From positions 34,270,001-34,334,000 of the forward strand of contig NC_056760.1 of NCBI RefSeq assembly GCF_018687715.1: a stretch of DNA of 64,000 nucleotides, written 5' to 3'. Origin of the DNA: Carya illinoinensis. Lineage: Eukaryota > Streptophyta > Magnoliopsida > Fagales > Juglandaceae. Positions 24,150-34,260 of this stretch are shown piece after piece (the stretch's first letter is position 1; each line of letters begins with the position of its first letter). The notes under the pieces were generated by a model. It saw only the letters and a list, made by a program, of their open reading frames with translations, was not told where the DNA came from and made no database searches. A program made the translations under genes and the position numbers.

Positions 24150-24964
24150 CTAGAAAAATAAACAACCAACAATTAGTGTAATAAGTTTCTATAGAACAAC
24201 AAATAATAAAATTTAAAACCGATTCAATCTCACTTAAAGACTATTTAACAATACTTTAAAAAAAATATAAGAAAGCAAATTGAACAATAAAGTGCTACAT
24301 TCAATCTGACTTAGTGACTTTAGTAAAAAAAAAATTAAAATACTATAGCCCAATAACTTGAGTAGACTACAAAATATCATTTAAGTTCTAATATCATAAC
24401 CCATATCATTTACCCCTAACTTAAAACATAAGTTCTAATATTATTAAACAAAGATATATGAGGTAGGGGTTAATTTTTTAGGTAAAACTCAAGAAAAGAA
24501 AGCAAATGGCCAGGAACAGAAAATATTCATAACATTATACTTTCATCCTACTTTTATTTTTGATCTCATCAATCCTTTTTTATTTTTCAAGAAACGGAAA
24601 ATCTATTTAAGGTTGATGGCTTGAATAGAATGAAAAAATAAATAAAGATATAATATATATTTATATACATATAGATAACATAACTCATGGCCTAAAACTC
24701 TATTTTATAGATCATGTTATAGTACTATATATGTTACAATGAATTTAATTAACTTGTTGATGATGATGATCTCTATGGTTTTAATTCATTTTACCATGTG
24801 TTTTTAATTGATCTAGAAAAACACATGGGGCATTGGATCCCGTACATGGAAACAATTGTCATCTTCATGCATGAAAGAAATTAACTTAATAACAACTTTT
24901 TAATGGAAGGTTGGCATCGCTAGGACTTATAATCATCAAGTCATATAGACTTGAATCTTATAAA
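24150..24964. other. hAT upstream region, AT-rich
   Basis: Non-coding AT-rich sequence upstream of the hAT start codon. No promoter element can be assigned. Confidence 0.4.
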
Positions 24965-25030
24965 AAATTCAAGATGTATATGGTAGGGAATCAGGGATGT
25001 CTCTATCCCTACCATATACATCTTGAATTT
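24965..25030. repeat. Perfect 25-bp inverted repeat with 16-nt loop
   Basis: Arms 24965-24989 and 25006-25030 are exact reverse complements (core AAGATGTATATGGTAGGGA). A transcript from either strand would fold into a 25-bp stem with a 16-nt loop. It is shorter than usual plant pre-miRNAs; a recent inverted duplication or tiny foldback element is likely. Confidence 0.85.
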
Positions 25031-25216
25031 ATTTCCCAGCAGTGGGTCAGAGAGTCCAGCTCTAATTAATGAAGTTAATTTATGTCCTTAATGAAAAAAA
25101 TATATTGGATCTTAAAGTATTTATTTACAAAAATTAAGAAATAAGGTTAAATACAATCTTATGATATATAAGTTTTATTAAAAAAATATTATTTATTATT
25201 TTTCAGATCAATTCTA

Positions 25217-25326
25217 AGGCTGTATTTGGATATTAAGAATATTTCAGATCATTTATAAATAATAATAAAATAATTTATAAATAATAATAAATAGTTTAAG
25301 AATAACTGCATTCCCAAATACAGCCT
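25217..25326. mobile_element. 110-bp mini-MITE with perfect 13-bp inverted ends
   Basis: AGGCTGTATTTGG (25217-25229) and CCAAATACAGCCT (25314-25326) are perfect inverted repeats around an AT-rich core holding repeats of ATTTATAAATAATAATAA. Flanks are TA and AA; no longer target duplication is apparent. Confidence 0.75.
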
Positions 25327-25669
25327 AAAAGATTATGGGGATTGAGACTTTTTACATCCTCTCGTGCAAGTAATTGACAACTCAACCAAATTAAATTCCT
25401 TAGATGTATGATGTATCTATCTATTGCCAAATATGAAATCATTTCTTATAAATCATTTCTTATAATCACTATGTTACTGAGAAAGATGAAAATATTGGCT
25501 AGTGAATTGATGACGATTTCATATAGTTTATGTTAGAAGTATTCTATCTATTTCCCTTGAAATCGAGATAAATGTTTTTATCTCTCCAAATCTGGCCATC
25601 CAATTTTTTTTAAAATAATTGTATCTCTATTTCCTCTTTCTTTTTTACATACAGTTGGGGCATCTAAAC

Positions 25670-26102
25670 CAATATTTTGAATACCGTACCGGATGTCGTA
25701 CCGGTCAAGGCACTGGAGCGAAATATTTCGATACCAGTACCGTTTCGGGATAGTCAATATATAAATAAATTATATATATAAATATATATAAATTATATTT
25801 CACAATAATAGTCTATATATGAATAAATTATACATGAGTACATATGTATATATAAATTATAAATAGTCTAGTATGAATTGTGGGTCAAAAAATGAGATTA
25901 TAGCTTGAAAAAATGAAAGAAAAAGAAAAGAAAAGATAAAGGTCGAAATACCGGTCAGTACAGGTCGGTACAGGCTGAAATATAGGCCAGTATGGCCAGT
26001 ATTTCAGCCGGTACAAACAGGTACCATACCTATACCGGCCTAGTGACTGGTACGGAATGTACTGGCTGTATTGGCCGGTACGGTACGGTACCAAAAACAA
26101 TG
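25670..26102. mobile_element. 433-bp non-autonomous hAT element with perfect 8-bp target duplication
   Basis: ATCTAAAC flanks both sides (25662-25669 and 26103-26110). The ends CAATATTTTGAATACCGTACC and, inverted, CATTGTTTTTGGTACCGTAC are imperfect terminal repeats. Subterminal regions carry many copies of TACCGG/CCGGTA in both orientations, as expected for transposase binding. No coding capacity. It is inserted within the 11-kb hAT composite. Confidence 0.85.
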
Positions 26103-26569
26103 ATCTAAACCTTTCTTTGTTCCTCTATTTCTTCTTCTTTCGGGATCTCTTGAACAATAGAGTATAGAAATTCAACCACCAAGAAAGAACGAACAACATA
26201 TATATTTTTGTAAGTGATATATACATTATTTTGTTCAATCAGCTAGAAAGTCATGAAAGTCACAAACATTGGAGGTCTGTAGCACATAAACAACCCTAAT
26301 ATCCACCACTATCCAGTACACAAACAAGCCTAAAATCCACAACTATCAAACAAATTAACAAAAATAATAACTAATAGGTAAGATATAAAAATTATATAAT
26401 AGAGAAAGAGAGAGAGATCGGCACCTCGTATTGCAAACAAGGGGTTTAAGAGGTGAGTATGGGGCAATGGTTGGGATGCAACGGAGGGGCAACGGCACGG
26501 CAATGACTTACGGTTTGGAGGGGATGCGCACGGCACAGCTAGCGTTTTCCGAATTGATTTGAGTTCTGA

Positions 26570-26572
<3 letters not shown>

Positions 26573-26628
<56 letters not shown>
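26573..26628. repeat. (GA)28 microsatellite
   Basis: Fifty-six bases of pure GA dinucleotide. It generates meaningless Ser-Leu open frames on the minus strand. It lies in a GC-richer stretch (26410-26700) upstream of the hAT transposase, possibly its promoter side. Confidence 0.95.
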
Positions 26629-26632
<4 letters not shown>

Positions 26633-26670
26633 AGTGAAGGGGGAGGGGAGGGGAGGGAATCGGGGGGAAG

Positions 26671-26748
26671 CCAAAATCTAATACTGAAACGGCGCCGTTT
26701 GGGGTTATTTTTATTCCCAAACGACGCTGTTTCAGTATTAGATTTTGG
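26671..26748. repeat. 33-bp inverted repeat around a 12-nt loop
   Basis: Arms 26671-26703 and 26716-26748 match at 31 of 33 bases. The arms contain AAACGGCGCCGTTTGGG, itself a palindrome, and the motif AACGGCGCCGTTT recurs at about 26840. Flanking sequence at 26800-26830 has AAACCGCACCGTTT, a related motif. Confidence 0.85.
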
Positions 26749-27168
26749 AAAAAGAATATATGGGTTGCGTGCCGTTTCACGCAACCCAGTTTCTAAAACT
26801 AGACCTAAACCGCACCGTTTAGGTCCAATTTTACTATAACGGCGCCGTTTTCAATCCCTCCCTAATATCAGAATTGACTAATAGTCTAATTGAGAATGTG
26901 AGATGTGTTTTCACTTTCCACTTCTAAATTCTAATTCTAAACAATAAAAATAATTAATAAGCTAGTAAAAATATATTTAATTAAACTATTTAATGTGTAT
27001 TATTTAATTAACTCACTAAAAAAATCACTAGTTAATTGTTACTTTATTAATTATTACTAACTTAGAGAGTTAGACTTAGAGTATATCAATTGACAATTTT
27101 TTTATTTTTTTAATATCCAAGGGAATATATTTAATACTTATATAATTATATTGTGATATTAATTTAAT

Positions 27169-27203
<35 letters not shown>

Positions 27204-27865
27204 ACTAATAGTATACTATTATATATATTATTAGTATTAGTAATTTACTATATACTAATACTATTAGTCTATTAGTAGATAGTGAATTAGTAATATTTAT
27301 TAACTTATTTACTATAGTCTAATAACTAGATGTAATAACTACTAACTAATAATATGCAATAACACTAGTTACACTAGTTACACTAGTACTAATAGATAAT
27401 AACTTAAAGATATTAATTTAATATATATATAACTAATAGTATACTATTATATATATTATATATATTAGTAATTTACTATATACTAATACTATTAGTCTAT
27501 TAGTATATAGTAAATTAGTAATATTTATTAACTTATTTACTATAGTCTAATAACTAGATGTAATAACTAGTAACTAATAATATGTAATAACTAATAACAC
27601 TAGTTACACTAGTACTAATAGATAATAACTTAAAGATATTAATTTAATATATATATATATATATATATAACTAATAGTATACTATTATATATATATTATA
27701 TATATTAGTAATACACTAATACTAATACTATTAGTCTATTAGTATATAGTAAGTTAGTAATATTTATTAACTTATTTACTATAGTCTAATAACTAGATGT
27801 AATAAGTTAATAACTAGTAACTAATAATATGTAATAACACTAGTTACACTAGTACTAATAGATAA

Positions 27866-29322
27866 ATGATTTGCCTCTTGTGGATCAACCTTTGATGAAA
27901 ATCAAAGAATGCCGTTTGTCTGATGGATGGGATGTGAACTTGCTTGAAAATTTAGTGGGATTAGAGAATGTTGATGATATCCTTGTCTCCTTATCTGGTC
28001 CTAATGCGGGTAAGGATGTTCTTGTATGGACCCAAACAGAGGAAGGGTTGTTTTCAGTTCAGTCTGCATGGCAGTGTATTAGAGTCAGAGGAGCTTCTTT
28101 TGAATGACACTCTTGGATTTGGCATAATAGTCTTCCTTTAAAAATGTCTATTCATTTCTGGAAGGCTTGGCCCAGGACTTTGAGTGTGGATGATAGGCTG
28201 CGTCGAGTTGGTATTCCAATTGTTTCCAAATGTGATTGTTGCTTTGTTGGTCACTATAAAGACATAAATCATGTTCTCTTCGAGGGTGATTTCCCAAAAA
28301 AAATTTGGTTAACGTTCTCTAACCTATTTGGGTTACCAATGGGTAGAAATTAGGAACAACATGTTTCCTCTTGGTTTCAACGTGCTAAGTCATCTTCTCA
28401 GGTGGGAGTTATTATGGGCCTCATGCCTGTCATTATTACCTGGAGACTTTGGGGGCGAAGATGTCTAGCACGAATGGAGGGTTCTTTAGAATCGTATGAT
28501 ACGGTTATTAAGTCTATATCTTTTTGGGTTCGGTCGCTTGGTCTTATGGGTGATAAGTATTATACTTTGTCTCATTTTGATGGCATGATTCTGGAGGCTG
28601 TACGCATTAGACCAATTCCTTTAAAAGAAAGGACTTGTAAAGTGGTGCAGTGGCATAAACCTCCCTTAGGATGGTTTAAATTGAACACATATGGAAGTAG
28701 TCTAGGGAACCTGGGCTCTTGTGGTACTGGCGGTGTTATTCGCAATGATACTGGACAGCTAGTGAAAGCCTTTGCCTCTCCTAATGCAATGGGTTCTAAT
28801 AATAAAGCAAAACTCCTTGCACTATTATATGGCTTGCGGGTGTGCATTTGCCTCCATCTTTCTAATGTAATTGTAGAGGTTGACTCAATGGTGATTATTT
28901 CTTGGTGGCATAGAGGTCGTTGTGGGGTTTGGTATTTGGAGGATTATTGGGATGAAATTATCGTTTTAGCCCAATCTATTAATTGTAAATTTCAGCATGT
29001 CCTACATGAACGTAACAAAGTAGCAGACTGGTTGGCTAAAGCTGGTACGGCTGGTGTTTCTTCAGATTATTCTAATACTTCTTCTATGCCTCGGGTCCTT
29101 TAAGGCTTGATTCGGTTAGATTTATCAGGGATTCTTTCTATACGTTGTTGTTAAGTTTCGTAGTGATGGTTCTTGTTTTTTATTTCGGTTAGTGTTTCTT
29201 TCTTGTTTTATTTGGAAGTTTTTGTTACCACGATTTTCCTCTGCCATAAGGGAGGGTTTTATTAATAAATTCGGGCGGGCATCACTATTGGACAGGTGAT
29301 TGCTCACTCTTCTTAAAACAAA
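27866..29322 (+). mobile_element. 5'-truncated LINE fragment with 18-bp target duplication
   Basis: The fragment is flanked by ACTAGTACTAATAGATAA (27848-27865) and ACTAGTACTAATAGTTAA (29323-29340), 17 of 18 identical, and ends in a short A-rich tail. It broke unit 3 of the surrounding tandem array. Only the zf-RVT and RNase H parts of ORF2 plus a short 3' region were inserted. Confidence 0.88.
27868..29103 (+). pseudogene. LINE ORF2 C-terminus: zf-RVT and RNase H domains, dead
   Basis: One frame from 27871 to 29103 with TGA at 28105 and TAG at 28351. The zf-RVT part reads DVLVWTQTEEGLFSVQSAW, LPLKMSIHFWKAWPRTLSVD, then CDCCFVGHYKDINHVLFEGD. From 28402 an open stretch of 233 codons holds RNase H: WFKLNTYGSSLGN where DG is expected after NT (Asp to Tyr), NNKAKLLALLYGL where AELLAL is usual (Glu to Lys), then VEVDSMVIISWW and ERNKVADWLAKAG. 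Two of the four metal-binding acidic residues are therefore lost. Confidence 0.82.
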
Positions 29323-29619
29323 ACTAGTACTAATAGTTAATAACTTAAAGATATTAATTTAATATATATATAACTAATAGCATACTATTATATATATATT
29401 ATATATATTAGTAGTACACTAATACTAATATTATTAGTATATAGTAAATTAGTAAAATTTATTAACTTATTTACTATAGTCTAATAACTAGATGTAAATA
29501 TCATGTAATAACTAGTAGTGATTTATTAATTTAGACAGTTAGTGATTTAGTCTTAGTAAGTTAGTATAAATATTAGTATTAGTATAAAATTATAAATATT
29601 AATAATTAGTATGATAAAT

Positions 29620-29885
29620 ATTAGCCTATTAGGTTAGATAAAAATTATAAAAATTATAAATAATTATATACAATTATAAATATTATATAAATAATAAAAT
29701 ATATTAAATATATATTATTCATTCGGTTCGGTTCGGTCCGGTCTGGGGCAAAAAACCCCTGGACCGGGACTGAACCGAAACCAATCAGTCCAGGGAATTT
29801 TGGATCGAGACCAACCGGACCTACTCCAGGTCCGGACCGAAATGGCTGGTCTGGTCTGTTTTGCCGGTCCGGACCGGCCGATACT
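29620..29885. mobile_element. hAT terminal region with GGTCCGG-rich subterminal repeats
   Basis: TTAGGTTAGATAAAAATTA followed by AT-rich sequence and then 180 bp dense in GGTTCGGTCCGG and GGACCGG. The same order (TTAGGTTAGAT...AATTAC then the GGTC-rich block) appears at 35380-35640 and 61975-62265, where the last ends TTACACCCCTA. The terminus here abuts the acyl-activating enzyme fragment at about 29886. Confidence 0.6.
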
Positions 29886-30163
29886 CCCCCTCGGTGCGGC
29901 ATTGCCACAGGCTCGCCACGGCAGGTTCCAACACCCTTGAATGTTTTTATAGTATTGACTCCATTTCTATGCTACTATTTCGCCTCCAGATATGATCATG
30001 TCATTGGATCTGTCCTTGATTTCCAAATACCCATATGGATGTACGACGCCAACATCACCTATTAAGAACCAGCCATCTTGAATGCTTTGAACGTGGCTTT
30101 TCGGTCCTTGAAGTAGCCCTTCAAGATGCTACTTCCTTGCAGGACTATCTTTCCCAAGGTTTG
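29886..30163 (-). pseudogene. Fragment of an acyl-activating enzyme (AMP-dependent acyl-CoA ligase) gene
   Basis: Minus strand from 30163: LGKIVLQGSSILKGYFKDRK, then after a one-base shift DGWFLIGDVGVVHPYGYLEI, KDRSNDMIISGGE, after another shift SSIEMESIL(stop)KHSRVLEPAVA, and finally VAMPHRGG. In order these are the C-terminal core motifs of plant acyl-activating enzymes (GEIV.RG, GWF.TGD.G..HPDGY.EIKDRSKD.IISGGENISS, E..L..HP.V.EAAVVA.PH). About 93 codons survive, with at least two frameshifts, one stop and Asp to Tyr in HPDGY. No open frame reveals it. It starts and ends inside repeat DNA and nothing else of the gene is nearby, so it was probably captured or left behind by transposition. 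Confidence 0.78.
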
Positions 30164-30529
30164 AAAATCCTTTTTTCTTGAAAAGATTTTTTTTTTCACT
30201 CAGACACCAACAACAACCAAATATGGTTGAACGTTCAAACCATTGACTGATGACTCTGTTTGGGATAAATCCTTGGGATTTTTGTTTTGTCTTCTTCTTA
30301 GTGGAACAACCGATGCTAATAATTATTATTTTTAAGATTATTGACAACTGACATATTATTTTCTTTATTTTTGGAGAAAAATTTTAGTTGAATTATTACA
30401 CATTTTTTTCGTTTTATATACTCTGGTTGACCCGATCCGAAAATGTTTGGTTCGGATGTATTATTCTTCTTGAAGGGATGGATCGGATTGGGTTGAAATC
30501 TAGATTGGGTTAGATGGGTTGCAGCCCTA
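30164..30529. other. Right arm of the hAT composite
   Basis: AT-rich sequence, then from about 30425 a block with GACCCGATCCGAAAATG and GGATCGGATTGGGTTGAAAT ending GGGTTGCAGCCCTA at 30529. This end is of the TAGGG(C/G)TG hAT type. Directly after it comes the duplicated target GTTGTGGT. Confidence 0.5.
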
Positions 30530-31107
30530 GTTGTGGTCATCTTTTGAAAGAAAGACAGCCTAAACCTTCCAATTATATTTTTTTTTGGACATTTGTTTTT
30601 AATACTCAATCATGTAGTGCTTTCACGGATCCTAAATTATTTGTCCATAAGATTAGTTATCACTCTCAAGCATCCTAGTTGTTGTAATCATCTTTTGAAG
30701 GAAAGACATCCTGAGGCTTTCACTAACATATATTTTTGGGACAAAGTATGGTTCGTAAACTTCTACTGTCGAATGAATATGGAGAAATAGTTCATGACTC
30801 ATAAGCAACCTTCTCTAATATATATTGGGAGAATATACAGGTGGAAAAATAATAAAGAAAGAAGTTGGTTTCCTTGAATAGAATTAAATATGATGAATTG
30901 GCAAGGTTGAACAGCACTATGACGTGACAATAGTCCTCTTTCATTATTTAATTGTCCTTCTTTGACAATGAAAAATGAATTTATTTCCAATTCATCATTG
31001 GATGAGCAGTCTAATAGAAAACCATCAAGTTCAAGAAAATGATCCAAAGAGATTAGACTAGTTGGTTCATGTAAAAATAAAATAAGCGATGAATGAACAA
31101 TAAACAA
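30530..31107 (-). pseudogene. PIF element 1 transposase, upstream half, with internal duplication
   Basis: From 31107 the minus strand reads SSNDELEINSFF, then SRHSAVQPCQFIIFNSIQGN, which aligns with SSRRPNSQPRMFIRHNPLEG of the copy at 38020. Further on LRMSFLQKMITTTRML, with decayed SYGQII and KHYMIE (MDEYVRIGEST region), and then the same segment again as GRFRLSFFQKMTTT running into the hAT insertion at 30530. Thus the QKMTTTxRML region is present twice, about 150 bp apart. Several frameshifts and stops. Confidence 0.65.
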
Positions 31108-31298
31108 ACTTGGGTTTAGGTAAATGAAACTAGAACAAAAATGGTAATATTGTTGAAAGAGTTAGATCATTAAATAAAGAAACGATAAAAAAACCAATAT
31201 TTTAATGCTTTAGAGAAAGAAAAAAAAAAGCTAACATATGTGGTAGAGTTAAAATGGATAAGGTAAAATAACCAAAATGTTGATTTTAGCTAGAGTTT

Positions 31299-31411
31299 TA
31301 CTACTCATCATCCCTACATACCACATATATTTTTATTTAATTTTATTTGGTGGCCAGAGTTTTGCTATTAAATAAAAATAAGTGGTGTGTGATGTGAGGA
31401 TAATGAATAGA
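31299..31411. mobile_element. Foldback mini-element
   Basis: TACTACTCATCATCCCTACA, then ACCACATATATTTTTATTTAA (31299-31340), is mirrored imperfectly by TTAAATAAAAATAAGTGGTG and GATGTGAGGATAATGAATAG (31368-31411). About 27 bp separate the arms. No coding capacity. Confidence 0.6.
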
Positions 31412-32384
31412 ATCTTTCTTTTACCTAAACCAATATCCTTAATTGAAAGTGGGAATGATGATGGAGTTATCTTTGAACAAATGTCAAATACGTTCTTATG
31501 CCTAGGAGTACAATCAGTCCAGTTTGAATGTAAATTTTTGTTAAAGACCCAACTTACCGAAATCAGATAAAATAACTTAGGTTGTATTTATTTCAGCCCA
31601 AGTAAAAGAATGAGCCCAAAGAATTTTCTATTTTGAAAATAGCATATAATATATCAACTATTTAACTTTATTGACCCATTTTGTTCTTAAAAGTTGCACA
31701 AAACAAAATTAGGGAAAATTAGTAATTAGCATATTCGGGACTTATTCATAAAAAAATGTTTTTAAAATACATTCAAACCATTTTTCTACTATTAAAATAT
31801 TTGCGCCATCACCAGTTATCCATTCATAAAAGTTAACAATCATCATAATCAAATTAAAAACAAAGAAATAAAGAAAAATAAATTAATAAATGAAATATCC
31901 TAACTTCAAACTCCAAATAAAAAAGAAAAATAAAAAGAAAATATATTTAATAAAAATTGTTACAGTACAAGCATCTAGCCATAAACCACCTACTTATAAA
32001 ATAATAGAACAAATAAATTCACAACTAAAATAAGATGAAATATATCTAACCACCGCCCAAATGACCAAATTGAAACCAACATTATAATTATATTGATATA
32101 ACCCACAACTCCAAGGCCACAACTCCACAAAGCAAAAGACCCAATCAAACGTCTTTAGTGCAAAAACAAATATAAAATATTTTAGTTTCAATAATTTTGT
32201 TATGCTAACCAAATTAATTAGTATAATAGTATATTCTTTTCACCACAATCATCTTCAATAGCTATGGACATTGTCTCTTATGCCTCTGCGGAATTTTTAG
32301 CGTCCCTAACAAACTAAATTATATAAACTAACATAATAGATAACTCATAAAAATATATAAAAACAAATAAATTTTTCACTCGCC
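31412..32384. other. AT-rich DNA, left part of the second hAT region
   Basis: AT-rich with no recognisable coding sequence. It lies where the 3' non-coding part and left terminus of the second hAT copy should be; the terminus itself could not be located. Confidence 0.4.
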
Positions 32385-34260
32385 CATGTCAAGCTTTTCA
32401 AAATCCTCCATATCATTTGTTAAATATCTAAGGCTAATTGAAACAAAAGAATAACGAAGTCAATTTTGTTCACATATGAGAGTCTTTACCATAATTCAAG
32501 ATAAACTACTTTAGAAGGGATTAAGTACATAATTTTCCATTCTAAATGCAGATTCATAAGCCATTGTAGATACCGGTAGAATATCAAATTTTCTATATTT
32601 TTACTCAGAATTTTCATATAGGTATCTATCCACTTGACTTGTTTTACAGAAAGTTTTTCGATTGTAACAATTACTTAAATTGAGCCAATCTCAATGCATT
32701 CATATTCTCAACTCTACTACATGTACTAGTTACATCTTCAGTTGAGAAGCTTGTCCATTAATATTGTGGACAAGAACTATGACCTTCAAATTCAATGTAT
32801 GCATAATATATACGGGTCAAAACACTTTACACCTTCACTTTTAACTCAATTGTTCTTGTAGAATCATGAGTATTCATTGTCTCCAACAAAAACTCAACAT
32901 ATTGCAACTTGTATGGAAGATCAAGAACAAGCCCAAAATACAATAATATATTCATATTATCAAAGCTACCACAATATTTGTCAAATTTTTTGTCTCATAT
33001 TTATTGACATTAATCTCAATACATGTTTTTCTTCACACTCTATATCAATTGTGTCTTGAATTGTAACTAATTATGTAAAAAAAAAAAAAGTTGCAAATTA
33101 CATATTGACCACCTAAAAAATGCCACGTTGCATTTAGAGGCGTTTAAGAAATCTCACATTATCTCAATCATCTTTTTAGGGAGCTCCTAACTTCTTTGAC
33201 ACTCTCCTCCTAATTTCATTATCATCATTGTCATCACCTTCCTCCTCTCTAATATTAGGAATGAACCCCACATCTTCTTCCTCTAGCCGTTTAAAAGCCT
33301 TTCAAAATTCTTCAGCCTTCTCTAATATAAGATAGGTAGAGTTCCATAACATCTTTCACCTTGGTAATAGACTCATCAAACGCTTTCAACCCCTCATGAA
33401 CAATCAATTTTAAGATGTGGGCACATCTCATATGCAAGTGTTCATGTTCCAAAATAAAATTCTTATTATATGCTTGGTCTTCCTTTTAAAAAAAGATAAT
33501 TGCTCCACTATTCGAACTTGCATTATCAAGAGTGATTGGAATTATTTTTTGTCACTCCCAATTAATCAAGTACATCTATATTGTTGTACCAAGTATACAA
33601 CGCTTGTGATTTTTTACTAAAAAAAAAGAGATGATTATTTTGTATAATTTTCAATTATCATCAATGAAATATGCAGTGAGACATGTGTAGTTGAGCTTTT
33701 GCACGGATGTTCACATATCCGCAGTAAGAGAAATTTGTTGCCCTTGAAGAGTGCTTCTCAACTTATTCTTTTCTCTCATATACATGGTACATACTATAAC
33801 AATATTTGGAGATGTGAATCCTACCCACATAGGTTGAACAATAAGCATAAATCTTTTAAAACTCTCTCATTCAACAAACTTAAATACCAACTCGTTAAGT
33901 ATAATCATTTTTGCTAGTGTTTGTCTACAAGTGTCAATACTAAAGGCAATCAGAACAAGTGGCACACTAGTAGTCATCCCCTCCTTGGGCTTCCAGACTA
34001 AGGTAGTTTGGATCTTATCCCTAGCATTATATGGATAAAACTTACATTGATATTCAATGTAATACTTCATAGATTTTGTACCATTTGCTTTCATATCACA
34101 TGCATAATCCGCACAAAAATTATCTAAGTTTACTTATATCACTTTTTTATATTCTTATGAAGTGATCACAAACCATTAATCTAGTTCTACACACACCAAT
34201 AGATTTCGTATTTACATTGGGTGGGAGTGGAAAAATGTCTTGCTCTTGTGTTGCATGTTT
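32385..34260 (-). pseudogene. Second hAT transposase copy, heavily degraded
   Basis: Parallel in order to the copy at 24149-22026. Minus-strand pieces include NGTKSMKYYIEYQC (BED finger remnant), TTLVWKPKEG, LVLIAFSIDTCRQTLAKMII, NELVFKFVE, a QISLTADMWTSVQKLNYTC-like stretch (first Asp region, about 33740-33680), a RTCIIKSD-region equivalent (33500-33540) and at the C-terminus the AYESAF/RILNPF neighbourhood near 32520-32570. Stops and frameshifts are frequent, more than in the first copy, suggesting an older insertion. Confidence 0.7.

Larger units (their letters stand above)
27155..29530. repeat. AT-rich tandem array, about 230-255-bp unit, split by a LINE
   Basis: Units begin GATATTAATTTAATATATAT at 27155, 27409, 27635 and 29350 and share ACTAATAGTATACTATTATA, TTAGTCTATTAGTA, CTATAGTCTAATAACTAGATG and CACTAGTACTAATAGATAATA. 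Unit lengths are 254, 226 and, after removing the LINE, 240 bp. Units differ mainly in TA-dinucleotide length. Confidence 0.85.
19510..30529. mobile_element. 11-kb hAT composite inserted in PIF element 1
   Basis: The PIF transposase is continuous up to GTTGTGGT at 19502-19509 and resumes with the same GTTGTGGT at 30530-30537, so everything between arrived with an 8-bp target duplication, the size made by hAT transposases. The block contains a hAT transposase pseudogene. Right inner terminus reads (inverted) TAGGGCTGCAACCC, close to the hAT-type TAGGGGTGTAA; the left terminus TTGGCATGATTTATGG is a poor match, so the ends are decayed or the insertion is a composite of nested hAT elements. Confidence 0.6.
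13350..31210. mobile_element. PIF/Harbinger element 1, interrupted by nested insertions
   Basis: The left end GAGCATTAGTATTGGCTTA at 13350 follows TAA; the right end AAACCAATATTTTAATGCTT at 31191-31210 is its degraded inverted copy and is followed by TAG. Between them lie a forward Myb-like ORF1 (15473-16518) and transposase pieces on the minus strand (19065-19509 and 30530-31107). This is the same convergent layout, and about the same end-to-ORF1 distance (2.1 kb), as the intact element at 37355-43648. Insertions inside it are a MITE (13429-13824), an LTR-like block (about 16740-19070) and an 11-kb hAT composite (19510-30529). The outer ends are imperfect, so the right boundary is less certain than the left. 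Confidence 0.65.

Noticed and set aside
26330..26784. Ser-Leu-rich proteins on the minus strand
   Set aside because: They are translations of the (GA)28 microsatellite in different frames.
27155..29530. CRISPR-like or centromeric array
   Set aside because: Repeats are directly adjacent with no unique spacers, only about four units, inside a transposon.
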